Source: CANLBN01 sp965230205 (GTDB lineage: Bacteria > Pseudomonadota > Gammaproteobacteria > Pseudomonadales > Cellvibrionaceae). Taken from it: 64,000 nt of DNA. The stretch is taken from positions 434,001 through 498,000 of the forward strand of contig OZ245996.1 of the NCBI GenBank assembly GCA_965230205.1, in the 5' to 3' direction. Positions 44,910 to 54,200 of this stretch are shown here, one piece after another. Each line of letters starts with the position of its first letter. Within the stretch, counting starts at the first letter, position 1. The notes below the pieces were generated by a model. It worked only from the letters and a program-made list of their open reading frames with translations, was not told the DNA's origin and searched no databases. Position numbers and translations under genes: made by a program.

Positions 44910-45971
44910 CTAGCTATAACGGTATGGGCGTCCGGCTTTATTCATATCTTCATTATACTTTTTAAAGATATTAACAACTTTTTCTTTTGTTTTGGACTCT
45001 TTGGCAATTTCATCCCAGAATTTAACCGCTGCATTTTCAACGTTTGCCCACTCTTCATCAGGAATCGTTGTTAACTCCATTTTAGTACCGTTCACACGTA
45101 AAGAGGCTTCTCCTCCCCAATACCACCATTGGCGATAATAGTGCGAGCTATCCATCGTTAATTTCAATAACTCCTGCATTCGATCAGGCAGAGAATTCCA
45201 GCGATCCATATTTGCAAAGAAAGAGCCTGCCCATGCACCGGAAATATTATTTGTCAGGAAATAATTAGTTACATCTGCCCAACCGACAGTATAGTCTTCA
45301 GTAATGCCCGACCAGGCGACACCATCCAGTTCCCCTGTCTGCACAGCCACTTCAATATCTTCCCAGGGCAGAGTGACTGGTACCACACCGAATTGCTTAA
45401 GGAAGCGCCCAGCAGTTGGAAATGTAAACACTCGTTTTCCTTTCATATCAGCAAGGCTACGAATAGGATCTTTCGTTGCAAAATGACAAGGATCCCATGC
45501 GCCGGCAGAAATATGTTTAATACCAACCTTGGAATATTCCGCGTCCCAAATTTCATTCAAGCCGTATTGATTAAATAAAACCGGAACATCCAGAGAATAA
45601 CGGCTGCCGAAAGGAAAGTAACCACCAAACACGGTGACTTCTGTCGGCGATGCCATCGAGTCGTCATCTGATTGAACTGCATCGATAGTTCCTTTTTGCA
45701 TAGCACGAAACAGCTCACCAGTAGGGACTAATTGATCGCCATAATACAATTCAATTTGCATTTCGCCACCAGCAACCTTATTAAAAGACTCAATAGCAGG
45801 TTTAATAACATGCGCTGCCAGAGAGGCGCCTGCATAGGTTTGCATTCGCCACTTAATCGTCGATTTTTTTGCTGCGTGCACAACTGGCGCGCCCATTATT
45901 GCAGCACCAGCAAGACCAGCACCTGCCGTTTTTAAAAACTTTCTTCTCGTATTTTTATCTTTAATGGTCAT
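44910..45971 (-). CDS. dctP: DctP-type TRAP transporter receptor with Tat signal
   Basis: A 353-aa periplasmic substrate-binding protein. The leader has a twin-arginine motif TRRKFLK (Arg9-Arg10) and AHAA-like cleavage (APVVHAAKK), so it is probably exported folded. Family marks are YYGDQLVPTGELFRAMQKGT and LADMKGKRVFTFPTAGRFL. Many Trp/Tyr residues near the end (HYYRQWWYWGG) suggest a pocket for a cationic or aromatic ligand. Transcribed after DctM (62-nt gap). Confidence 0.95.
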   Translation of the reverse strand: MTIKDKNTRRKFLKTAGAGLAGAAIMGAPVVHAAKKSTIKWRMQTYAGASLAAHVIKPAIESFNKVAGGEMQIELYYGDQLVPTGELFRAMQKGTIDAVQSDDDSMASPTEVTVFGGYFPFGSRYSLDVPVLFNQYGLNEIWDAEYSKVGIKHISAGAWDPCHFATKDPIRSLADMKGKRVFTFPTAGRFLKQFGVVPVTLPWEDIEVAVQTGELDGVAWSGITEDYTVGWADVTNYFLTNNISGAWAGSFFANMDRWNSLPDRMQELLKLTMDSSHYYRQWWYWGGEASLRVNGTKMELTTIPDEEWANVENAAVKFWDEIAKESKTKEKVVNIFKKYNEDMNKAGRPYRYS

Positions 45972-46033
45972 AAGTCACTCCGCTTGGTTTATACATAAAT
46001 CGCTACTACTACTCTACTCGTCGTTAATTTTTA

Positions 46034-47356
46034 TTAACGAGCGTAAATAGATTCGGGTAGCCATAATGCGATCTGCGGAAATATCATTACCAACATTAGC
46101 GCGAAGATCATGGCCATAACAAAGGGAAAAATCGAACTGTAAATATCTTTCATACTTATTTCAGGTGGCGCCATAGCTCTCATCAAAAATAAGTTGTAAC
46201 CAAAAGGTGGGGTCATATAAGCAATTTGTGTCGTAATGGTATAAAGCACACCGTACCAAATCAGATCGAATCCCAGGGAATCAACCAGAGGCACATACAG
46301 TGGCGCCACAATCACTAACATTGCCGTATCATCCAAAAAAGTTCCCATTAAAATAAATGATAACTGCATTAAAATTAAAATCGTCCAGGGGCTCAAACCC
46401 AGCTGACCGGTAAATAATTCTTCGATGGCTTTCGCGGCACCTAAGCCATCGAATACAGCACCAAAACCCAATGCTGCTAAAATAATCCACATAAACATGC
46501 AAGAAATCGCAAGCGTCTGGCGTACTGATGTTTCAAATACAAGACGAGTCATACGACCTTTTATCACAGCAACTAAAAATGCTGTCATTGCTCCAATTGC
46601 AGAACTCTCAACCAAACTTGTCCAACCATTAACAAACGGCACCATCATCGCTGCGAAAATCAAAAGTGGTAAAAAACCTGCGCCGAGCAAACGAATTTTT
46701 TCTACCATAGGTACATTGCGCTCTTCTTTTGACAAGGTCGGACCTAACTCAGGTTGCAGATGACAACGAATCGCAATATAAGCAATAAAAAGTCCAGCCA
46801 TCATTAGGCCAGGCATGATACCGGCCAGCCATAGCTGCCCTACCGGTTGTCGTGCGATCATGGCGTACAAGACTAAAACAACTGAAGGCGGCACTAAAAT
46901 TCCCAGAGAAGAACCGGCTTGAATAACACCCGTTACCATACGTTTGTCATAATTTCTGCGCAGTAATTCTGGCAAAGCAATAGTGGCCCCAATGGCCATT
47001 CCTGCAACAGATAGACCATTCATAGCAGAGACAAGCACCATTAAACCTATAGTGCCAATCGCTAAGCCACCACGAACATTACCCATCCAAACATGGAACA
47101 TTTTATATAAGTCATCGGCTATCTTTGACTCTGATAAAATGTACCCCATAAAAATAAACATCGGTAAAGTCAGCAAGGGATACCATTTCATTAGCTTCAT
47201 CGCCGATGCGAATGGAATATCTGATCCACCGGTTCCCCAGAGAGTTACACCTGCTATTGCTGCAACGGCGCCAATCGCACCAAATACTCGCTGCCCGGTA
47301 AGCAACATCAACATCATTGAAGAAAACATCAACAGTGCAATCATTTCATATGACAT
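46034..47356 (-). CDS. dctM: TRAP transporter large permease DctM
   Basis: A 440-aa inner-membrane protein with about 12 helices, the ion-coupled translocation subunit. Motifs: LLTLPMFIFMGYILSES, GSSLGILVPPSVVLVLYA, MGTFLDDTAMLVIVAPLYVP and TPPFGYNLFLMRA. It overlaps dctQ by one base. It works with DctP and DctQ of the same operon; the substrate is not shown by sequence. Confidence 0.95.
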   Translation of the reverse strand: MSYEMIALLMFSSMMLMLLTGQRVFGAIGAVAAIAGVTLWGTGGSDIPFASAMKLMKWYPLLTLPMFIFMGYILSESKIADDLYKMFHVWMGNVRGGLAIGTIGLMVLVSAMNGLSVAGMAIGATIALPELLRRNYDKRMVTGVIQAGSSLGILVPPSVVLVLYAMIARQPVGQLWLAGIMPGLMMAGLFIAYIAIRCHLQPELGPTLSKEERNVPMVEKIRLLGAGFLPLLIFAAMMVPFVNGWTSLVESSAIGAMTAFLVAVIKGRMTRLVFETSVRQTLAISCMFMWIILAALGFGAVFDGLGAAKAIEELFTGQLGLSPWTILILMQLSFILMGTFLDDTAMLVIVAPLYVPLVDSLGFDLIWYGVLYTITTQIAYMTPPFGYNLFLMRAMAPPEISMKDIYSSIFPFVMAMIFALMLVMIFPQIALWLPESIYAR

Positions 47357-47865
47357 TACAGTTTGACTCCGCGAATGGTTGCAACATCTTTAATTAATTC
47401 ACAGGTCGATTGCAGTAGCATTAAAATAATTCCTATACACATGGTTACTTTTATCGGCCACATATAAGGGCGCCAACTAGAGTAACTGCGTTCTCCATAT
47501 TGAATTGCATACTGGGTACTATCGATGGCTCCCCAAAGTAAAACGCCAAGAAAATAAATTAGAAATAAAATAGTGATTGCATCAAACCATGCTTTTTTCT
47601 TCACTGACCAATTCGAATAAAAAAGGTCCATTCGAACATTTGAACCCAGCTGAATAGAATAAGCGCCACCTAGCATATAATATCCAACCATTAAAAACTG
47701 CGCGGTTTCTAATGTCCAAAGCGAAGGTAGAAAAAAAGTTTTAGAAATCGATGACCATAAAAGCACACCAACCATAATGAAAATACCGTACATAACAATA
47801 CGGCCAACACGATAGTTAACGGCTTCTACGAATAAAACATACTTTCTAATTATGGTTAGCATCAC
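47356..47865 (-). CDS. dctQ: TRAP transporter small permease DctQ
   Basis: A 169-aa four-helix membrane protein. The DctQ pattern is present: LWTLETAQFLMVGYYMLGGA, GSNVRMDLFYSNW and SSWRPYMWPIKVTMCIG. Its start (two consecutive ATG) lies 20 nt inside the end of the upstream amidohydrolase-family gene, so the genes are coupled. Confidence 0.93.
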   Translation of the reverse strand: MMLTIIRKYVLFVEAVNYRVGRIVMYGIFIMVGVLLWSSISKTFFLPSLWTLETAQFLMVGYYMLGGAYSIQLGSNVRMDLFYSNWSVKKKAWFDAITILFLIYFLGVLLWGAIDSTQYAIQYGERSYSSWRPYMWPIKVTMCIGIILMLLQSTCELIKDVATIRGVKL

Positions 47866-48631
47866 TGGCCTTTAGCGGAATAGCATAATCAAACTTATCA
47901 GCAGTATCTGATATTGTTTTCGCAAGTAACAAAGCCATTTTTTGACGCTTATCTGCTGTTGTTAATAAATCATTTTTCACTTCAATCATTGCATTCAACA
48001 ACCCATTTTTAACGCCATGCAAGGACAATGTGTACGTTGTGTTATCGCCATCACCGTAGGGTTGATTATGCTCCACACAATAATGGGTTTGCTTTCGAGC
48101 CACGCTGATTAGCTCGGTACTGAAACGGTTGTCCTCGTCATCAATAATGCCAATATCGACTTTTCTTTCTTTGCCCAGATATACTGGCGTAAAACTATGG
48201 ATAGTCAGTAATATGGGTGGCGTAGTAAATGCCGATAATCGACTAGTAACGGCCTGCTCAAAGGGCAGATAATATTTTTTATATCGGTTTATAAGCTCAT
48301 CTTTACCCAAATTTCGATTCCCTGGAATCTGAAATATCTCACTTTTTTCCGGAATAGTATCGACCAAGCCATAAGATCGATTGCAGTCGTACACAAGTCG
48401 AGAGATTGCACTTGTAATCAATGGCGCATCTAATAAATGACTGATTCTTTTTGCAAGATCAAGCGCACCAATATCAAGCGCTATATGACTACACAGTAGC
48501 TCATCAGAAAGCTGTAAATTATCTAACTCTGCAGGAATAACATTTGACGCATGCTCGCACACCAATAAAAGATGGGCGCGGCCAGAATCATTAAATCGTG
48601 ATACAGGAGAAACCTCAGCCTTAAGGCTCAT
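47846..48631 (-). CDS. N-formylglutamate amidohydrolase-family protein
   Basis: A 261-aa protein of the FGase family (HutG-type fold): LLLVCEHASNVIPAEL with the metal-binding Glu-His, HIALDIGALDLAKRIS, LVYDCNRSYG and ILLTIHSFTPVYLGK. Known members hydrolyse N-formylglutamate in histidine breakdown. No hut genes are nearby. As first gene of an operon with a gamma-glutamyl ligase it may act on a different glutamate amide; this is inference. Confidence 0.88.
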   Translation of the reverse strand: MSLKAEVSPVSRFNDSGRAHLLLVCEHASNVIPAELDNLQLSDELLCSHIALDIGALDLAKRISHLLDAPLITSAISRLVYDCNRSYGLVDTIPEKSEIFQIPGNRNLGKDELINRYKKYYLPFEQAVTSRLSAFTTPPILLTIHSFTPVYLGKERKVDIGIIDDEDNRFSTELISVARKQTHYCVEHNQPYGDGDNTTYTLSLHGVKNGLLNAMIEVKNDLLTTADKRQKMALLLAKTISDTADKFDYAIPLKASDANHN

Positions 48632-48817
48632 ATGTCACCCACTATCAGTAAAATGCATTAAGAAACTTTTTGTAATCTTGTAATTATTTTTTCATTAAAT
48701 TATTTTATGTATAAATAATTTCACAAGAAAAAAAAGATGTCAATAGTAATCATGCAGAAAGAAGGATATTGAAGAGATAGAATAGGAAAGTCTGTAGCTG
48801 TAAATTTAGCTATAGGG

Positions 48818-49297
48818 TTATTTAAAATAGCTTAAAGGCAGTTGTGTCGTACTTTTCATGGTTTCCATTACAAAACTGGAGCTCACATCAAACAGGTCTG
48901 CTTTGATAATTTTCTTGTAAAGCTTGTCATAGCCTGGCATATCGGTGACCACAGCCTTAATGAGGTAATCAAGGTCACCACTCATACGATAAGCTTCAAG
49001 GATTTCCGGAATAGAATCAATGACTTCCTGAAATTGCTGTGACCATTGATCATTGTGCTGGTTTGTCCGTACCACGATATAAACTGTCAGCGGCAGGTTC
49101 AATTGCTCTTGGTCTAATAATGCCACCCGCTCTCTAATAACGTTCTCTTGTTCTAACTTTTGTATACGCCGCCAGCAGGCAGACTTTGATATATTGATTC
49201 GCTCAGCCACCTCACCCACTGATAGCGATGCATCATTCTGTAACAGCTCTAGGATTTTTTGATCGTATTTGTCCCAATTAATAGACATAGCATCCAC
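48818..49297 (-). CDS. Lrp/AsnC-family transcriptional regulator
   Basis: A 159-aa regulator: N-terminal helix-turn-helix (KYDQKILELLQNDASLSVGE, ISKSACWRRIQKLE) and C-terminal RAM ligand domain (DLDYLIKAVVTDMPGYDKLY). It senses amino acids. It lies 186 nt upstream of the catabolic operon in the same direction and is divergent from the class V aminotransferase-fold gene, so it may control either. Confidence 0.93.
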   Translation of the reverse strand: MDAMSINWDKYDQKILELLQNDASLSVGEVAERINISKSACWRRIQKLEQENVIRERVALLDQEQLNLPLTVYIVVRTNQHNDQWSQQFQEVIDSIPEILEAYRMSGDLDYLIKAVVTDMPGYDKLYKKIIKADLFDVSSSFVMETMKSTTQLPLSYFK

Positions 49298-49475
49298 CTG
49301 ACTTAAACAAAGTTATAATTAAAAACACCCAAAAGGAATTATTTTTTATAATTTAATCAAAAATCGAAACAAAAAACCAATATTTACCTATTTTATAGAA
49401 AATTAGGCACATTGTTTTCTGCACCTTCACTTACACTATTTCACCTTAGTCAGCGTATTGAGGCAGTACAAACTT

Positions 49476-51152
49476 ATGTGTAATAAACAACTCATCCAAT
49501 CGATTCGAGAAAATGTTATCGGCAACAACCAGCTCATTAAAACGCCTTTTGGAAGCAAACCCTTAGTTTATGCAGACTACACTGCCTCGGGCCGCTCTCT
49601 GAAAATGATAGAAGATTTTATTCAGCAGAATGTATTGCCCTATTATGCCAATACCCATACCGAAACCTCGTATACAGGCGCTCAGACCTCAGCATATCGA
49701 GAAGAGGCTAGACAACAAATTCGCAACGCGATTAATGCTGATGATAACTACGATATTATTTTTTGCGGCTCCGGTGCTACAGCAGCCATTAACAAACTTA
49801 TTGATATTCTTAACTTGCGCTTGCCTGCGGACTTAAACGATCGCTACCAACTCGACCAACACATTCCTTTAAAGGATCGTCCTGTCATATTTATTGGCCC
49901 TTATGAGCACCATTCCAATGAATTACCTTGGAGAGAAAGTATCGCGACACTGGTAACAATACCGCTTGATGAGCAGGGCATTATCGACATCAATGCACTT
50001 GAGGTTCAATTACAACGCTACAAAGACAGACCGTTAAAAATAGGCAGCTTTTCAGCGGCATCCAATGTGACCGGGGTAAAAACAGATACAAATGCTATTT
50101 CAACACTACTGCACAGCTATAATGCACTTGCTTTTTGGGATTACGCAGCAGCAGCACCTTATGTAAACATTAATATGTCGGGCTCAACAGATAATAGTAA
50201 AGATGCTGTGTTTATCTCTCCCCATAAATTTATTGGAGGCCCTGGCACACCTGGCATATTAGTCATAAAAAAACAGCTACTCAAAAACCGTGTTCCTGCT
50301 GCACCGGGGGGAGGCACTGTACTTTACGTCACCCCGGAAGACCATCAATACATTAACCACTCTGAACGACGCGAAGAAGGCGGCACTCCTGCTATTGTTG
50401 AGTCTATTCGGGCTGGACTTGTTTTTAAGTTACAACAACAAGTTGGTACAGAAAATATTGAAAGCCTCGAAGAAAGTTTTATTGAAAGAGCCATAGCCCG
50501 CTGGTCAGGTTGCGATAATATAGAAATTCTAGGCAACTCTGAATTGCCTCGTTTATCTATCGCTTCCCTTCGCATAAAGCATCAAGGGAAAGATCTTCAC
50601 TATGGCTTTGTTGTCGCATTGTTAAATGACCTCTTTGGCATTCAGGCAAGAGGAGGTTGCTCTTGTGCAGGTCCATATGGACATACATTACTAGGAATGA
50701 CGATGGAATATAGCCGCGCACTAGAAAAACAATTATTGGAAGGTGAGATGATTTTGCGACCGGGTTGGGTAAGGGTTAATTTCAATTATTTTATTGATGA
50801 ATCAACATTTGAGTACATAGTGCGAGCAATCGAGCTAATAGCAGAACACGGATGGCGACTTTTACCTTATTACAATTTCGATAATGGTGTTTGGCGTTAT
50901 CAACATTCAGCCATGGAATTAACAGGTAATTTAAACGATGTAGATTTTACTTCGTTAATCAGCCAGAAAAGCGTACAACAACCATTGTCAGACTCAGCAT
51001 CATTAGAACAATATCTGATTATTGCGGAAAAGGAAATATTGCAAAAAAACCGTGATGCAAATGCGTATTACTTGGAGTTATCCGCCACAGCCGAAAAGCT
51101 ACGTTGGTTTACATTGCCACAAGAGATATTGGACACATCTATCGCAGTATAA
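49476..51152 (+). CDS. Class V aminotransferase-fold PLP enzyme
   Basis: A 558-aa PLP enzyme of the aminotransferase class V (cysteine desulfurase-like) group. Marks: YADYTASGRSL, FCGSGATAAINKLID, GPYEHHSNELPWRES, SFSAASNVTGV, DYAAAAPYVNINM, PLP-Lys in FISPHKFIGGPGTPG and EEGGTPAIVESIRAGL, with GGCSCAGPYGH near the C-terminal third. The Cys-rich GGCSCAGPYG block recalls a desulfurase or desulfhydrase active-site Cys loop. ATG 49476 is preferred over an upstream TTG at 49458. The substrate is unknown. A strong terminator follows. Confidence 0.88.
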   Translation: MCNKQLIQSIRENVIGNNQLIKTPFGSKPLVYADYTASGRSLKMIEDFIQQNVLPYYANTHTETSYTGAQTSAYREEARQQIRNAINADDNYDIIFCGSGATAAINKLIDILNLRLPADLNDRYQLDQHIPLKDRPVIFIGPYEHHSNELPWRESIATLVTIPLDEQGIIDINALEVQLQRYKDRPLKIGSFSAASNVTGVKTDTNAISTLLHSYNALAFWDYAAAAPYVNINMSGSTDNSKDAVFISPHKFIGGPGTPGILVIKKQLLKNRVPAAPGGGTVLYVTPEDHQYINHSERREEGGTPAIVESIRAGLVFKLQQQVGTENIESLEESFIERAIARWSGCDNIEILGNSELPRLSIASLRIKHQGKDLHYGFVVALLNDLFGIQARGGCSCAGPYGHTLLGMTMEYSRALEKQLLEGEMILRPGWVRVNFNYFIDESTFEYIVRAIELIAEHGWRLLPYYNFDNGVWRYQHSAMELTGNLNDVDFTSLISQKSVQQPLSDSASLEQYLIIAEKEILQKNRDANAYYLELSATAEKLRWFTLPQEILDTSIAV

Positions 51153-51180
51153 TGCTTTACCTACTTGGGACTAAAATAAT

Positions 51181-51202
51181 AAAGGCGCCACTTGGCGCCT
51201 TT
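51181..51202. terminator. Bidirectional rho-independent terminator
   Basis: A perfect 9-bp stem AAAGGCGCC, loop ACTT, GGCGCCTTT, then TGATTTTC on the plus strand and ATTATTTTA on the minus strand. It lies between the convergent class V enzyme gene and the giant LamG-type gene and can serve both. Confidence 0.85.
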
Positions 51203-51236
51203 TGATTTTCTTATTTGTCTATACAAAGACTGCCAT

Positions 51237-54200
51237 CTATTTCAAATCTGCCACCGTTCTATTTAGTAATTCGATACCCATAGCATAATTTGCAATAGTT
51301 TTGCCAAGCTGAATAAACCCTAAGGCTGCGGCACCATTTGGATCTAGGCGAAGTAAACCTAACATACCCGGCAAAATAGCAATCACTTCATTAGCGGCTT
51401 CAAGTCCAGGTTTATCTTTCTTCGGAATCTGCGCTAAATAGATGCTGGTTAGCACGAGATCCACACCCGAAAGCGCAAGCTGTATTCCCATACTCGCATT
51501 ACTTCCCCGTCTTAATCGCTGCAAAGCAAATTTACTGCTTTTAGGTTGAGGCAAGGCCTTTGCAAGTTCTTCAAGCCCGGTGGTATTTATCCCTTTAGGA
51601 ATCCCTCCCCTTTTCATAAAGCTAAGCCCTAGGAAAATTGTGTCCAGTGCTAACACCGATGTGCGATACCCCCATACAACACGCTGCCAATATTCTTGCG
51701 GGTTCTTCTTTATACTCACATCATGTTTATGCACCAGATAAGGGAACCCGCCAGGGTTATTGGGTGAAGCAGGGAAGCTGCCCAACCAACTTAACCAATC
51801 TAGCCCAAGGGTTAATACTTCGACAAAAAATGTACCGTTTTTGCCTTGAGCATCGGCTTTTTCAGGGATGGCATCCAGCAGAGCACTGAACAAACCACTA
51901 AAAATATCTGCATGCAGACTTAAAGCCCCAAAACCCTGAACCAATTGTATCGTGCGTTCATCAACTGTTTCTCGGACTTGAAGCGCTTGTGTTGTGACTT
52001 GTGTTGTAGAATTTACTGTAATTACATTGCTTATGGCGACATTCCCGTCTTGCTCTTGTATCAAACCAGCCCTTGAACTGACTACATTGCGCAATGCTGG
52101 CGCTTCATCCGATTCAACTAGCTTAGGCACATCAACATTGTTAAACGGGCGCTCACCAAACATTAGCTTTGATACGACCGTGGTTGGAATGGCAACAAGG
52201 ATTGTCATTACATTTATAATCGAGAGTTTACCTGCACCGATTAGCTCAAATAATGATGAGATAAACGGGATGCGAATTTCAGCATTTAGAGTATCTTGAA
52301 ACAGTTTAACCGCAGCCACAATTGCATCTAAAATAGCTAAGATAAGATCTTCGGTGATATCTAAAGCTTGAATACTAAGTTCTTTGACCAGCTCCAGCAT
52401 TGTCGCAAGTGCTAACTCAGGTCGTGTTGGATTTTCGATAACGGCCTGAATCGTATTGACCATGCCTTCTGTCATCGTCACGCCCGCCATTACCACGAGC
52501 TTGTTTAATGCGTCGCTAAGATGATCAAAGGCACCACTGCCTGCCCCTTTTGCACTTAATGCATTCGTAGGTGCAGCAAGCAATGGACTTTTGCCTGGGC
52601 CGATACTGCCAAAGAGTTTATTCATAAACCATTCTGCGGCTTCGGGCAAACTGGATTTTTTACTGGCTACTTCAGATGGGTCAACTCCCAATGATTTAAT
52701 AACGCCATCAATGCTGTCGGATACGGTGTTTTGTATGCCATTAATCGCATCTGAAATAGGTTTTTTTGCCGAATTGACAAATTCAGCGGTGGAATCAAAA
52801 GCAGCGTTAATACTTCCTTTGATGAAACGCTGAGTGTTTAAGATATCGTCCCAATCAAATAAAAAGCGTAAGAACTCAATAAACTGCTTAACTGATTCCA
52901 CAACTTTTTCGATAACGGCTTGAACAAACTCAGCAACTTTTTGCACAGTATCTAAAACAAAACGTACAACCTTACCGGCGACATCGACTATTGCATTCAT
53001 CACATTATTTACGAAGCCAATGGTGACCTTCGTAGCTTTTTTAATCGCATCACCGACACCACGAAAGAACCGGCCAACTGATCGCAACGACCTTGCGCCA
53101 CCCAGAGTGACTAAACTACTGGAAGAGCTTACAACTGCTGGGCTATTGGATTGCAACAACAGGCGGTCAAAGTCACTTTGATTAACGCTCTGTTCCCAGA
53201 TAGTACTTTTTGCCTTTGCGCTGGATTTCACAGCGACTTTTTTATTCTGTTTTGTATTGGGTTTTATATCGAGTTTGGTATTAGCTTTCACCAATTTAGT
53301 CGTTTTGCTTGATGTGGGTGCAGGTGCAAAATTAATGGCCCAAGGCGAGGTGTCTGCCGTATCCACAACAAGTTCAGCACTAGGCGATGCTTTACTGGTC
53401 TCCTTGTTGCTGATATTAATGCCAGCATTAGTAGTCTCTGCTTGCTTTGGTGTGACAGAAGACATGACACGCTTGATGGTATTCTGAACGCTGGCAACTT
53501 CTGCTTTAGTATGTTTTTTTTGATCAACAATCAGTTTTCCTTGGGCGTCCTTTGCATTCCACAATGCATCGCTCTTTAACTCAGCAATCTGTTGATGCAC
53601 TTCTTGAGCGGGTGAAACGACAACACGCTCGTTCTCGGCCATATCTTGTGTGCGGAATTTAAGCGCCGGGGTATCAATGCCATCGGCCTCGGATGTAATC
53701 ATAATTTGATTAAGCAGATTGGGCTTCAATGTAACCGAGCGTACTTCATCTATTTCATAGCTGACATCCTCAACTTCTATTGTGGTCAAATCTGTAGCTG
53801 ATACTTCAACCTCTGTAACGTCTGGATCAAGCCGTAAAATCGTACGATAAGCCGAAAAATCTTCCAGCTTGTCACCCACCATGCGGTAGTCCTGACTTAA
53901 TTTACTAGTGATAGAGGTAAATAGTTTAGAGGCTGATATCTGCTTAAAAATTTTCAGTGAGGATATATTGTCATTACCTAACTGGCTTTCAAGCAAATCA
54001 GGTTGGTTAACAACAAAATCTTCAATCTGTGTTTCTCTCTTAGCTTCATTCACTTGCTGATTTTCATTAGCAAATAAGGTAACACCGGTATCTGGCCCAA
54101 GACGAATAGATGAAGTAGTATTATTTAATCCAAAAAAGTTTTGCAATGTCGCGAAGTCACCGGCTAAATCATCACTATTATCAGAGAGTATCCAGGCATG

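Noticed and set aside
46983..47366. 127-codon frame antisense to dctM
   Set aside because: It is a shadow of a conserved membrane protein gene; no ribosome site or family likeness.
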